The notes: generated from the sequence alone by a model not told the origin. A DNA stretch of 64,000 nt from Bacillus badius NBRC 15713 (GCF_001591605.1 NZ_BCVF01000018.1:1-64000), one strand, 5' to 3'. Positions 26,243-35,811 are shown, counted from the first letter of the stretch. Translations and numbers: made by a program.

Positions 26243-26813
26243 AAGGTGGGGCCATACAGAGCAAATCCGAATGATTCGAACGAATATTTATCACATGATG
26301 GACGATCGGCACCCCATTGTGCTGATTACCTCTCCAAAGGAAAATAAATGGCAGCCATTCTTTTCTGCCAAACTGGCCAGCTCCTTTGCCGAAGCTGGAA
26401 AAAAGGTTCTGCTTGTTGACATGGACTTCCGCCAGCCGATGCTCCATCAGCTGCTTCGCCTTCATCTTCCGGCAGGCCTCAGCAATATGCTGACGGGCGA
26501 AGAGGGAACGGTTTATAAAGGGTTTATCGAAAATCTTTATATACTGCCCGCTGGTTCGCTTTCTGTCTGTCTTGAAGATATGGAGGAGATGGAACAATGG
26601 CTGCTGGAATGGCAGGATCGCTACGATCTCATTCTTTTACACGCCCCTTCCTTCTTAGAAACGGCCGATGCGCAAATTCTTGCTGCTGCTTGCAGGAACA
26701 TTATTCTGATGATTCAGGAAAATAAGACAACGAAACAAGATCTTTTGGATGTAAAGAAAACACTTGAAAGGATAAACAGCACGATTGTGGGAGCTGTTTA
26801 TCAAACGAGTTAG
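26199..26813 (+). CDS. Degenerate bacterial tyrosine kinase (CapB/EpsB-like)
   Basis: 204 residues, fold of the CpsD/CapB/EpsB BY-kinases. Walker A is lost: where GEGKST is expected the sequence reads TSPKENKWQPFFSAKLA, with no GKS/T. The second motif VLLVDMDFRQPMLH is intact and YDLILLHAPSF stands in for Walker B, whose aspartate is replaced (LLHAP rather than IDTPP). The C-terminal Tyr cluster is absent; the protein ends GAVYQTS. It therefore should not bind ATP normally or autophosphorylate, and may only stabilise its membrane partner. AAAGGAGGG sits before ATG at 26199, within the preceding gene. Confidence 0.8.
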   Translation: MRMKNKWIKQLRSPERWGHTEQIRMIRTNIYHMMDDRHPIVLITSPKENKWQPFFSAKLASSFAEAGKKVLLVDMDFRQPMLHQLLRLHLPAGLSNMLTGEEGTVYKGFIENLYILPAGSLSVCLEDMEEMEQWLLEWQDRYDLILLHAPSFLETADAQILAAACRNIILMIQENKTTKQDLLDVKKTLERINSTIVGAVYQTS

Positions 26814-26833
26814 CGCTGTGCGGGTGATTGCAG

Positions 26834-28282
26834 GTGAGTAGTCAAAGGAAGAATTCCATTAGCAAAAATGCCTTTCATTTATTTTACAGCACGGTTTTTT
26901 CGAGCGGGCTAAATGCCATCACACTGGTGATTTTAGCCAATTACCTTGATTCCCGCAGCTATGGCCTGTTCAGTGTCGCGTTAGCTTATGCGCTGATTAT
27001 GGGGTATCTTACCGATGCCGGCATCAATGTCGTTGTGCTTCGTGAAGGGGCAAAAGCAGGGGCTCATCTGCCGGCTATTATGTCTTCCTTTGTGAAAGTA
27101 AGACTTGTGTTATTAATCATTACCTTTATCGGCGGCTTTTGCCTTGTTCAATGGCTTTATGAGGGCCAGCCGGAGTTAATGGAAACGATCTATTATTTAA
27201 TGTTTCCCATGGTGACAGGGCTGGCTTTACAAAGCATCAGCATCACTTATTTTCAGTTAATTGAAGAGATGCACTATCTGGGGATCATTCGCATTTGTTC
27301 AGCCGTCTTTCTAATTGCGGCGGTGTTCATTGGCCTGCTTTTTTCTCTGTCTCCTCTGTTTATTTGCCTGCTTTATGGCAGTGCCTACTTGCTTGCCGGG
27401 GGGATCGGCTTCTATTTAGCGGCAAAGCGGACGGCTATCCGGCTGCGCAGTTCCTTTCATAAAGGGCTGCTGAAGAATCTTCTCTCTTTTACGGTTAGCG
27501 GTTTGCTAATAGTTGTCCTTCCTCAACTCGGGCCGATCGTACTGGAAAAAACGCTGACATTCAAACAGGTGGGGTTTTTTGCGGTGGCTTACCGTATCCC
27601 TTCAGCTTTGTATCAAGTGCCGGGGGTGCTCGCAGGCGCTTTTTACCCGGCGTTGTTCAAAAGCTATCACAACCACGGGCTTGCAGGGCATTTGCGGTTG
27701 AATATTCTGCAGCTGAAGCTGATGGCATTAGCCGGAATGGCGATGACCGTTCCTCTGTATTATCTCCCTGACATGATCATTCGTTCGCTCTTTGGTTCAG
27801 AATGGCTATTCGCTTCCGGTGCTTTGCAAATATTATCTTTTCTGCTGGTGCTGCAAAGCGTAAATGTCGCGTTAGCTGATGGGTTGACCACAAAAGATTT
27901 ACAGTCCCGCCGAACGGCTGTTCAAGCGCTTGCGCTTATTGGAGGAATCGGTTTTTATATTGGCTTTAGCCGCCAGTACGGAGTAGAGGGAGCTGCTTTT
28001 GCAGGAATTGCTGTGGAGATCGTATCGCTTGCGGGTCTTTGGCTGTTCAACCCGTCCAGAAAGACGCTGGCTGTTAAGGGGTTGCTTCCTTATCTCGTTT
28101 GCTTTTTTTTCTTATTCGCTGTTCTGGCTCATTTCTTCTCCGGCTCGCCGATAGTGGCTGCCAGCCTTCACCTGCTGTGTCTGTTGATCATGGCAGCAGT
28201 TGATCCAGACGTCATCGGCCGGCTAATGAATCGGACCAAACAGCCAGCAGTCCGGGAGGGAAAAGATGAAACTTTCTACTGA
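26834..28282 (+). CDS. Wzx-type polysaccharide flippase
   Basis: About 482 residues, almost entirely hydrophobic, with twelve to fourteen predicted helices, in the oligosaccharide-flippase/MVF superfamily (start KNAFHLFYSTVFSSGLNAIT, then ANYLDSRSYGLFSVALAYA). It should move the lipid-linked repeat unit across the membrane. The start is uncertain: GTG at 26834 or TTG at 26828, neither with a strong ribosome site. It overlaps the polymerase gene by 17 bases. Neighbouring Wzz, Wzy and priming transferase make a complete Wzy-dependent assembly set. Confidence 0.88.
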   Translation: MSSQRKNSISKNAFHLFYSTVFSSGLNAITLVILANYLDSRSYGLFSVALAYALIMGYLTDAGINVVVLREGAKAGAHLPAIMSSFVKVRLVLLIITFIGGFCLVQWLYEGQPELMETIYYLMFPMVTGLALQSISITYFQLIEEMHYLGIIRICSAVFLIAAVFIGLLFSLSPLFICLLYGSAYLLAGGIGFYLAAKRTAIRLRSSFHKGLLKNLLSFTVSGLLIVVLPQLGPIVLEKTLTFKQVGFFAVAYRIPSALYQVPGVLAGAFYPALFKSYHNHGLAGHLRLNILQLKLMALAGMAMTVPLYYLPDMIIRSLFGSEWLFASGALQILSFLLVLQSVNVALADGLTTKDLQSRRTAVQALALIGGIGFYIGFSRQYGVEGAAFAGIAVEIVSLAGLWLFNPSRKTLAVKGLLPYLVCFFFLFAVLAHFFSGSPIVAASLHLLCLLIMAAVDPDVIGRLMNRTKQPAVREGKDETFY

Positions 28283-29519
28283 ACTGACGCACAGGGAGCA
28301 TGGCCGCACCTTATTTTTTCTGCTGTGCTTCTTCCTATTAAGTAAATATCACCTGTCCATCGGCTTTGCGCTAAAACCTTATATGATTTTTTTATGTGTG
28401 TTTTTGCTGTTCCATCTTTCTGCTTTTTCTTTTCAAAAAATGTATGCCTTTGAACTGGTCCTGCTTTGCTTTTATGCATTTTACGGATTTACCGGGGCTT
28501 TCTCGCTGTATCCCCTGGCCAGCCTGCGTCTAATGTTAGGAATCATCTTATTGGTGGGCTGTTATTTGATTGTAAAGTTTATTTTGAGCACCTGCTCCAT
28601 CCAGGCGATACAAGCGGCGATTGCGAGAGCAGGGTTATTGTTCAATGCAGTGAGTCTCCTGCTGTATATCGTCGGCTTGAAGAGCGTTGGGTTTCATGGA
28701 GAAGAAATGGCTGCCAGCTACGGCGTGCTGTTAGACAGGGGGTATCCGCGGCTAATCGGTTTATTGGAAGATCCGAATTTATATGTCTTTTACAATACGC
28801 TCTTTTTTGCTTACTTTTTAACGCACATGAAAAGCTGGAGCCATAAAGCTGGCTTTGCCCTGTGTCTGTTAACGACGATCTTAACTTTTTCAAGAGGCGG
28901 CATACTGGCTATGCTTCTTATGATCTTGCTCTATATGGCAATCAGCCATTCCGTGAAAAGCTGGCGGCTACTGCTCGCGATGGGAGTTACTTTGTCAGCA
29001 ATCAGCTATCTGGCTGCAGCGGCCATGAAGATCCCTATTGGGAAGCTGCTTGAGAGCAGAATGGAGGATTTTTCAAGTGATGGCGGGAGCGGACGCTTTG
29101 AGCTGTGGGGGCGTGCGTGGGAGTATTTTCTTGATCATCCAGTGATGGGCATAGGCGCAGATAACTTTATCGAATATAACACGGCTTATTATGGAAAAAG
29201 CTTATACACCCATAATACGCTGCTGCAAATTTTATCAGAATCCGGCTTTCTGGGCTTCTCCTTATATGCCGCGTTCCTTTTGCTGGTTTTCAAGCAGCTC
29301 TTGAGCCGGTGCCTGGCCAAGAAGCATCTTTATTTGCTTTTAACGTTTATGGCTTTCTTGCTGCAGATGCTGTCTTTATCGCTCATCATTAATGAATTGT
29401 TTCTCCTCTATTTAGCGATCGTATCGGTTATCTTGCAGAAAGAAAAAACGAGCCGGCTTTCCGGCAAAGAAAAGCTGGCGAACCATCCATTAGTCACCAA
29501 AGGGGTGCCTGCACAATGA
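28266..29519 (+). CDS. Wzy-type polysaccharide polymerase / O-antigen ligase family
   Basis: 417 residues with about ten to twelve helices and a large outer loop around 255-320 containing GSGRFELWGRAWEYFLDHP and TAYYGKSLYTHNTLLQI, the WzyC/O-antigen ligase signature (H and N residues near the end of the loop). It would join flipped repeat units into the chain outside the membrane. GGGAGG precedes ATG at 28266, and the last four bases overlap the next gene (ATGA). As usual in this family the overall sequence is little conserved, so the call rests on topology, the loop motif and context. Confidence 0.87.
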   Translation: MKLSTELTHREHGRTLFFLLCFFLLSKYHLSIGFALKPYMIFLCVFLLFHLSAFSFQKMYAFELVLLCFYAFYGFTGAFSLYPLASLRLMLGIILLVGCYLIVKFILSTCSIQAIQAAIARAGLLFNAVSLLLYIVGLKSVGFHGEEMAASYGVLLDRGYPRLIGLLEDPNLYVFYNTLFFAYFLTHMKSWSHKAGFALCLLTTILTFSRGGILAMLLMILLYMAISHSVKSWRLLLAMGVTLSAISYLAAAAMKIPIGKLLESRMEDFSSDGGSGRFELWGRAWEYFLDHPVMGIGADNFIEYNTAYYGKSLYTHNTLLQILSESGFLGFSLYAAFLLLVFKQLLSRCLAKKHLYLLLTFMAFLLQMLSLSLIINELFLLYLAIVSVILQKEKTSRLSGKEKLANHPLVTKGVPAQ

Positions 29520-30568
29520 ATATATTATTAATGACGGATAAACTGACGACAGGCGGAGCCGAGCATTATTTTTGCAAATTAGAAAATGAATTAAATCATC
29601 CTGAGCTTGTTTTTTACACAGCAGCCAGCGGCGGGGAGCTTTATAAAAATATTTATCACAAGAACCGGTTTATGCCGATGTCCCGCAGGAATCATGCGGC
29701 TAACCTTTCGATGATCAAACGGAAGGTGATGGAACATGATATTGACGTGATTCATGCAAACAGCTTAAGAATGGTGTTGTATGCTGCCTGGGTCCAGAAA
29801 TTGATCCGTAAGCAACTGAAAATTATTTATACGAAGCATAATGTGACGATGATGGAAAAAAAGCTGCGCCCGGCTTTTGTGCGGCTGTTAAACAGCTCTG
29901 TCATGAAGGTAATCACAGTGAGCGGCTATGAAGAAAAAAATCTCATCCGGCTCGGTGTTCACCCTGATAAAGTAACCACCATTTACAACGGCGTTGATTT
30001 AAAACAATTTGCCTATCGCCAAAAGGAAAGCGAGGGCGTCTGCAAGGTCGGTATTCTAGCGAGGTTGTCTCCGGAGAAGAATCACGAATTATTTCTGGAG
30101 ATTGCTAAGCAGTTAAAAGCCGAGAGCGGCCTCCGGTTTTATATCGGCGGAGACGGACCGCAATATCAAAAAATTCGCCAGCAGATTGAAGCGCTGCAGC
30201 TTACTCATTGTGTTGAAATGATAGGGGCGGTAGCCGCTCCTGAACGTTTTATTCAAGAGATGGATATTCTTCTTCTGACCTCTCACCGGGAAGTATTTCC
30301 AATGGTCATTCTGGAGGCGATGGCTGTTGGCACCCCTGTTATTTCAATAGATACCGGCGGAATTAAAGAGGCCATTATCAGCGATGAGGTTGGCTGCTTG
30401 ATACCGGACTATTCAGCTGAACGTTTTTGCCGGCAAATTTTGGCCTGGAAGGAAAATGAACGATGGAGACATAAAGTGGCAGATTGTGCCTATGATCGGG
30501 TGACCAAAAGCTTTTCTTTAGAAAAGATGGTCCATCTCACTATGAATGAATACTTGGACACACATTAG
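29516..30568 (+). CDS. Glycosyltransferase family 4
   Basis: 350 residues of GT-B fold: N-terminal LTTGGAEHYFCKL, a linker VITVSGYEEKNLIRLGV, then the nucleotide-sugar half with VGILARLSPEKNH, YIGGDGPQYQKI and the GT4 motif around the second Glu, EAMAVGTPVISIDTGG. It transfers a sugar to the lipid-linked repeat unit at the inner face of the membrane; donor and linkage are unknown. The gene starts within the stop of the polymerase gene. A TTGTTC palindrome follows immediately, before the next gene. Confidence 0.9.
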   Translation: MNILLMTDKLTTGGAEHYFCKLENELNHPELVFYTAASGGELYKNIYHKNRFMPMSRRNHAANLSMIKRKVMEHDIDVIHANSLRMVLYAAWVQKLIRKQLKIIYTKHNVTMMEKKLRPAFVRLLNSSVMKVITVSGYEEKNLIRLGVHPDKVTTIYNGVDLKQFAYRQKESEGVCKVGILARLSPEKNHELFLEIAKQLKAESGLRFYIGGDGPQYQKIRQQIEALQLTHCVEMIGAVAAPERFIQEMDILLLTSHREVFPMVILEAMAVGTPVISIDTGGIKEAIISDEVGCLIPDYSAERFCRQILAWKENERWRHKVADCAYDRVTKSFSLEKMVHLTMNEYLDTH

Positions 30569-30585
30569 CGGGAGATTTATTGCGC

Positions 30586-30609
30586 GTTTGTTCTTTATTA
30601 AGAACAAAC
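30586..30609. promoter_or_regulatory. Internal SinR-type operator within the polysaccharide cluster
   Basis: GTTTGTTCTTTATTAAGAACAAAC is a 24-base palindrome with one mismatched pair, the same sequence type as the two boxes at 24384 and 24460. It lies in the only sizeable gap of the operon. Confidence 0.7.
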
Positions 30610-30628
30610 AGTGAGGAGAGGATGGAAA

Positions 30629-32017
30629 ATGAGTAGGAATAGCGAGCAACGTGCGGGTCAATTATTCCTTTTCTTAGTAGATATGGTTTGCATTCATCTA
30701 GGGTATGTAACAGCTTATTGGCTGCTGAATGGAGAGAGCCTTCCCTCCCATGCCACTTACATAGAGTTAGGGGTTTCAGCGGCAGTGTGCGTCGTTTTGT
30801 ATCTATTCGGCTTGTACACCAGCTGGCAAAGAAGGAGTTTTCAGCAGCTAGCCGGTACGATCGTTGTTTCACTTGGGGCAGCCGCTGTTTTTATAAGTGC
30901 CACGGTTAGTTTTTTCTCTGTCACGTTTTTTTCATTGCCGCTCATTATCGTCGCCTTTATCGGCCACATGATTTTACTGCTCTCCAGCCGCTTTGTGATG
31001 TGGCAAGGGCTGAGGCTCCTTTATGGCAGGAAAAAGGTATTGATTATTGCAGAAGATGAATCGAGCAGCTTGGCTTTGGCAGATAAGCTTCTTTCCTGCT
31101 CTGGCAGGTGGTTTGCCATTGGCGGATGGCTGCCTTGGAAAGATGAGCGCCAGCTAAAGGAGGGTTTGCAGGCAACGGACGCTGTACTTATTAGTCCATC
31201 CATCAATGAACAGCAAAAAAGGGAGATTGTTCGCTTATGCATAAAGCTTGAAAAAGAGATGCTGGTCGTGCCTCAGTTGTTTGAAATAACTATTGGCCGA
31301 TCCGTCCATCAGCAAGTGGATGATACGTTGGTGCTGTCGATTCCTCCTTTTAAAATGAGCCGATGCCAGCGCGCAGTGAAAAGATTGTTTGATTTAGTCG
31401 CATCCCTCGTGATTGCCGTTGCGGCCAGCCCTTTTATTATTGGTCTTATGGTGTTTATACCGCTCACTTCCAAAGGGCCTGCTCTCTTTAAACAAGAGCG
31501 GATCGGGAGAGAGGGGAAGCCGTATCAAATTTATAAGTTCCGAAGCATGGTGCAGCATGCTGAACAGCAGACAGGACCGGTCATGGCCACAGAGTTTGAT
31601 CCGCGCATCACTTTTCTTGGCCGCTGGATCCGGGCCACACGCTTAGATGAATTGCCGCAATTGTACAACGTTATAAAAGGGGACATGAGCTTGGTCGGGC
31701 CAAGGCCTGAAAGGAAATTTTTTATTGATCAGTTTCAGCAGCAGTTGCCTGACTATTCTTATCGGATGGCTGTCAAGCCGGGAGTAACAGGTCTTGCACA
31801 AGTCATGGCAAAGTATTCAACGAGTGCAGAGGATAAATGGCGATTTGATTTGATGTACATTCGCCATTACTCATTTACAGCGGATATAAAAATTTTGCTG
31901 CAAACCGTCCTGGTCATGCTTCAAAGAAAACAGGCGAACGGAATACAAAAGAACAATCATCAAAAAGAACAACAGCTATTGCAGCTGCTGAGACAAGATG
32001 AGGCTGCCGGCCAATAA
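30629..32017 (+). CDS. Polyprenyl-phosphate sugar-1-phosphate transferase (priming enzyme)
   Basis: 462 residues from ATG at 30629 (GAGGAG upstream). Four N-terminal helices within residues 8-120, a CoA-binding-like middle (KKVLIIAEDESSSLALAD), and the C-terminal catalytic bacterial sugar transferase domain with KRLFDLVASLVI, YKFRSMVQHAE, ATRLDELPQLYNVIKGDMS and VGPRPERKFF. It starts the repeat unit by moving a sugar-1-phosphate from a nucleotide sugar to undecaprenyl phosphate. Its own operator just upstream suggests it is a control point separate from the upstream genes. Confidence 0.92.
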   Translation: MSRNSEQRAGQLFLFLVDMVCIHLGYVTAYWLLNGESLPSHATYIELGVSAAVCVVLYLFGLYTSWQRRSFQQLAGTIVVSLGAAAVFISATVSFFSVTFFSLPLIIVAFIGHMILLLSSRFVMWQGLRLLYGRKKVLIIAEDESSSLALADKLLSCSGRWFAIGGWLPWKDERQLKEGLQATDAVLISPSINEQQKREIVRLCIKLEKEMLVVPQLFEITIGRSVHQQVDDTLVLSIPPFKMSRCQRAVKRLFDLVASLVIAVAASPFIIGLMVFIPLTSKGPALFKQERIGREGKPYQIYKFRSMVQHAEQQTGPVMATEFDPRITFLGRWIRATRLDELPQLYNVIKGDMSLVGPRPERKFFIDQFQQQLPDYSYRMAVKPGVTGLAQVMAKYSTSAEDKWRFDLMYIRHYSFTADIKILLQTVLVMLQRKQANGIQKNNHQKEQQLLQLLRQDEAAGQ

Positions 32018-32028
32018 GGGGGATTTGC

Positions 32029-33249
32029 ATGGATATTCTATTCATCACTCACAGAAGACCGAAAATTCCAGGAAAAGGGGATCAAGTGAGAGCTTTTCAG
32101 CAAATGGTCAGCTTGTTGAAAAGGGGACACCGTGTTCACTGTTTGTTCCAAGAAAAGAATGAAGCTTATTGCTATTCGCTTTCGTCTGCAAAGGGAGACA
32201 TGGAAGAGCAATATCGGTTGAAAGGAAACGTTGGCTATTTGCCGCTCCTGAAAAGTTTTTTCTTAAAGGGCTACCCGTTAAGTGTATCTTTGCATTCTTT
32301 TCCGGCTTTAACATCCTTGCTGCAGCAGCTTCTCAGCTGCACTGATTACGATGTGATCCATATTCAGTCAAAGCTGGTTCATAACTTTACAACGGTTCAA
32401 CCGCCGCGTTCAATGGTCGTCATTGATTATATTGATGCGATCAGCCTTCACCTGGAAAGGCGATACAAGCGGGTGAAAAACCCGATTGAAAAGCTTGCCG
32501 TTAAGGGAGAGCTCGTCAGAATGAAAAAGTATGAGACTTTTTTGAAAAACCAAGAGGCCAAGGCGATTATTACATCCCCTGCTGATAAAGAGTTTCTTCA
32601 TTTCGGAAGAGCCAGCCAAGCGGATGTCGTGCCAAATTATATTGATTTGTCTTATTTCCATTTGAATCGGCTGATAAAAAGCAAAAAGACAGCGCTGGTG
32701 TTCACTGGCACTATGAGCTATGCACCTAATGTGGATGCCGCTGTAAGGCTGGTGAAAGATATTTACCAGCCTCTAAAAAAGAAGTTGCCGGATTTAGAAT
32801 GCTGGATCGTTGGGACGAATCCGTCATCAGCTGTAAAGAGGCTTAGCAACATAAGCGGCGTGACGGTGACTGGATTTGTAGAAGACATTAGAGAGTGGCA
32901 ATGGAGAGCTGCGGTTTATGTTTGCCCGCTGCGGTTTGGAGCTGGCCAGCAAAATAAAATACTGGAAGCTGCGGCGCTCGGCTGCCCGATTGTGATGAGC
33001 CGCATAACCAATCTGGGCATCGGCTTTGCCGATCAAGAAGAAGCGATGATCTGTGAACAGGACCAGGAGTTTATCGCACAAACTGAAAAGCTGTTAGCAG
33101 ATCAGCATTTAAGAGAAGCTTTGGGCGGAGGGGCGAGACAGTTTGTGGCGGCGCGCTTTTCAGAAGAAAAAGTAGCCAATCAGCTAATAGCTGCCTACGC
33201 AGATAGCGTTTATCAGTTGAAAAATAAAGAAGTGGAGGCCTGCAAATAA
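32029..33249 (+). CDS. Glycosyltransferase family 4, second
   Basis: 406 residues, GT-B fold, beginning MDILFITHRRPKIPGKGDQV, which resembles the PEP-CTERM-associated glycosyltransferases (Stp1-like) by its opening PxKGDxxR. The donor half has VFTGTMSYAPNVDAA and LRFGAGQQNKILEAAALGCP. It probably adds a further sugar to the repeat unit. AAGGGGG lies before ATG at 32029, and its stop overlaps the start of the GDP-mannose gene by one base. Confidence 0.88.
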   Translation: MDILFITHRRPKIPGKGDQVRAFQQMVSLLKRGHRVHCLFQEKNEAYCYSLSSAKGDMEEQYRLKGNVGYLPLLKSFFLKGYPLSVSLHSFPALTSLLQQLLSCTDYDVIHIQSKLVHNFTTVQPPRSMVVIDYIDAISLHLERRYKRVKNPIEKLAVKGELVRMKKYETFLKNQEAKAIITSPADKEFLHFGRASQADVVPNYIDLSYFHLNRLIKSKKTALVFTGTMSYAPNVDAAVRLVKDIYQPLKKKLPDLECWIVGTNPSSAVKRLSNISGVTVTGFVEDIREWQWRAAVYVCPLRFGAGQQNKILEAAALGCPIVMSRITNLGIGFADQEEAMICEQDQEFIAQTEKLLADQHLREALGGGARQFVAARFSEEKVANQLIAAYADSVYQLKNKEVEACK

Positions 33250-34625
33250 TGGAGCTTATCTTATTATCCGGCGGATCGGGAAAACGTCTCTGGCCCTTAT
33301 CCAATGATGCCAGATCCAAACAGTTCTTAAAAGTGCTAGCTAATGAGCATGGGGAGATGGAGTCTATGCTTCAGCGGGTATGGAAGCAGCTTGACCGTGC
33401 TGGCTTGCAGCAGTCAACAACCATCGCTGCAAGCACAGCTCAAGTAGACATGATTCAAAGCCAAATTGGCTGGCCTGCGCCCCTGATTATCGAGCCTGAG
33501 AGAAGAGATACTTTTGCAGCGATTGCTCTTGCGGCGGTTTATTTATACTGCATCAAAGGAGTCGGCTTGCAGGAGGTGATCGGCATCCTTCCAGTCGATC
33601 CCTTTGTGGAAGACCGTTTTTTCCAAAGAGTCAGAGACCTGGAAGGCGCATTGATTGCTTCACAGGCGGAATTAGCGTTGATCGGCATAGAGCCGACCAT
33701 CCCGTCGTCTAAATACGGGTACATCGTTCCAGCTGCTGAAAACAGCCAACAGGATTATCTAACGGCCGGCCGCTTTAAAGAAAAGCCATCCGAATCGGAG
33801 GCTGCTTGTTTAATAAAGGAAGGCGCTCTATGGAATGCAGGTGTGTTTGCCTTTAAGCTGGAGTACATCCTGTCCTTGCTTGAAAGCAGAGGACTGCCCA
33901 TTCATTATGAGGAACTGCAGAAGCACTATTCCCGCCTGCCAAGCCATTCTTTTGATTATGAAGTGGTAGAAAAAGCGGAAAAGATCGTGGCGATTCCATA
34001 CAGCGGAAGCTGGAAAGACCTCGGCACGTGGAACACATTGACAGAAGAAATGGGAGCAGCACAAATTGGAGACGGTCTCGTCAGCAGCGATTCCAGCAAT
34101 ACTCACCTCGTGAATGAATTGGGCATTCCAGTGACTGTGATCGGAGCGAACGATTTGATTATAGCAGCAAGTCCGGACGGTATTCTTGTCGCAGACAAAA
34201 AAGCAAGCCCGCGAATAAAAACGATGATGGAAGGGATCGAGCGGCGGCCGATGTATGAAGAGCGGCGCTGGGGCTGGTATCGAGTGCTCGATTATACAAA
34301 ATTGGGAGATGGAACGGAAGTGCTGACGAAACGGATTGGCATAAAAGCCACAAAAAATTTGAGCTACCAAACACATGGATGCCGCAGCGAAGCTTGGACA
34401 ATTATTAAGGGAGAAGGCGAGTTTGCTTTGAACGGCTGTATATACTCCGTCAAAGCAGGAGATATTCTTCATATTCCGACAGGGGCAGAACACGGAATTA
34501 AAGCCGTATCTGAGTTAGAAATAATCGAAGTGCAGTCCGGCACAAAACTTGTAGAAGAAGATATTCACCGCATCTACACAAATTGGAATGATGTGGTTCA
34601 AGCCTGCAATAAAGTTGTGAGCTAA
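33249..34625 (+). CDS. Mannose-1-phosphate guanylyltransferase with C-terminal cupin
   Basis: 458 residues, ManC/AlgA-like. N-terminal nucleotidyltransferase with the signature LLSGGSGKRLWPLSND, and EPERRDTFAAIALAAVY plus FKEKPSES. The C-terminal cupin keeps SYQTHGCRSEAWTIIKGEG but the usual type II phosphomannose-isomerase motif (HHHRxEHW) is altered (H to G, EH to EA), so isomerase activity is doubtful. It makes GDP-mannose from GTP and mannose-1-phosphate, so the polymer probably contains mannose or a derivative. Translation is coupled to both neighbours by one-base overlaps. Confidence 0.9.
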   Translation: MELILLSGGSGKRLWPLSNDARSKQFLKVLANEHGEMESMLQRVWKQLDRAGLQQSTTIAASTAQVDMIQSQIGWPAPLIIEPERRDTFAAIALAAVYLYCIKGVGLQEVIGILPVDPFVEDRFFQRVRDLEGALIASQAELALIGIEPTIPSSKYGYIVPAAENSQQDYLTAGRFKEKPSESEAACLIKEGALWNAGVFAFKLEYILSLLESRGLPIHYEELQKHYSRLPSHSFDYEVVEKAEKIVAIPYSGSWKDLGTWNTLTEEMGAAQIGDGLVSSDSSNTHLVNELGIPVTVIGANDLIIAASPDGILVADKKASPRIKTMMEGIERRPMYEERRWGWYRVLDYTKLGDGTEVLTKRIGIKATKNLSYQTHGCRSEAWTIIKGEGEFALNGCIYSVKAGDILHIPTGAEHGIKAVSELEIIEVQSGTKLVEEDIHRIYTNWNDVVQACNKVVS

Positions 34626-35602
34626 TGCAAAGCAGGAAGCCAAAGTGCTATATAAGCGGACTGCTTCTCGCTTTGTTCATCGGCGCTTTTATTTCATATA
34701 TGGCCTTTCAAACAAAAGGTTTTTCCGAGCGGCCGGCCGAGCTGTCACAAACAGGCGAGGTAGCGGTAGAGGATTTTTTAGATGATACTCAAGGAGCAGA
34801 CAGAGATGATGCCAAGGCCATACAACGGGCGATTGACTTTTGCGCTGCGCATAAGAAAGAAAAAGTAACGCTGCAGGCGAGCAAAACATACAGGGTTCAA
34901 TCTGGTTTTACAGTAAAAGAAGGAGTCAAACTTGAATTTGGGCAACAGGCTGTTTTAGCCGTTAGAGGGAATGCCCAGGTGATGAAGGTAGAAAAAGATG
35001 CGGCCGTTATAAACGGAACGATTCAAATTACGGACCCTTCGTTTCAATCCGAGGTGATCGCTTTAGAGGGAACCGACCGCTTCGACGCAGCAAATAAAAC
35101 CCGTCTGGAGAATATGACCATTATAAATAAGAGCGGAAGCCACAAAGGGATCGGTCTCTCTCTTTATGCAAAAGGGCCGTGGCACAATATCAGCTTTGTC
35201 AACTTTACTAATATCACGGTTATCGGCTTTGAAACAGGCATTCAATTAAAGGCGGAAGATCCCGGCGGAGGGACTTACAGCTGGGTCAACGCCAACCGTT
35301 TTGACAATGTTGCTCTGGAGGACTGTGTGCTCGGTATTCGTTTAATCGGTTCTATCAGCATTCCTAATGAATGTTCGGGGAATTTCTTTACAGGGCTGCA
35401 AATACAGCTGACGGAGAATACGAAGCGGCTGCTGGAGGCAGATGGCTCATATAACCGGTTTGAAGGCATGGCATGGGACCAGCAAAGAGTTCAGCATCAG
35501 CAGCCGCTGATCGTTTTTACATCACAAACAGAGAAAAATAAAGCAGAGATCAACATCGACTCCCAATATATTCACGATAAGGGAACACGCAATGAATACT
35601 AA
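34625..35602 (+). CDS. Membrane-anchored right-handed beta-helix protein
   Basis: 325 residues. Residues 1-27 form an N-terminal signal anchor (YISGLLLALFIGAFISYMAF after a basic start), followed by a beta-helix domain of pectate-lyase type beginning near residue 45 (VEDFLDDTQGADRDDAKAIQ). It is the last gene of the operon and overlaps ManC by one base. A role in processing or holding the polymer at the cell surface fits but is inferred; B. subtilis eps has no exact equivalent that I recall. The shorter protein at 276-1124 is its paralogue. Confidence 0.82.
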   Translation: MQSRKPKCYISGLLLALFIGAFISYMAFQTKGFSERPAELSQTGEVAVEDFLDDTQGADRDDAKAIQRAIDFCAAHKKEKVTLQASKTYRVQSGFTVKEGVKLEFGQQAVLAVRGNAQVMKVEKDAAVINGTIQITDPSFQSEVIALEGTDRFDAANKTRLENMTIINKSGSHKGIGLSLYAKGPWHNISFVNFTNITVIGFETGIQLKAEDPGGGTYSWVNANRFDNVALEDCVLGIRLIGSISIPNECSGNFFTGLQIQLTENTKRLLEADGSYNRFEGMAWDQQRVQHQQPLIVFTSQTEKNKAEINIDSQYIHDKGTRNEY

Positions 35603-35811
35603 GAGGACCAGTCCCGCAAAAATAAGGAACCTGGCTCATACAAAGCAGCTTTTGCTGAGGTATAAATGTAAATTTATCAAGAAGAAAAGAGGAGGATAGG
35701 CGGGGATCAGTCCATTCAGAGACATTAAATTATGGAAGCCCTCCTGTTTATGGCTGATACAAACATGAAGCTGGAACAGGCATACGTCCAAAGCGGCAGC
35801 CGAATGCCAAG

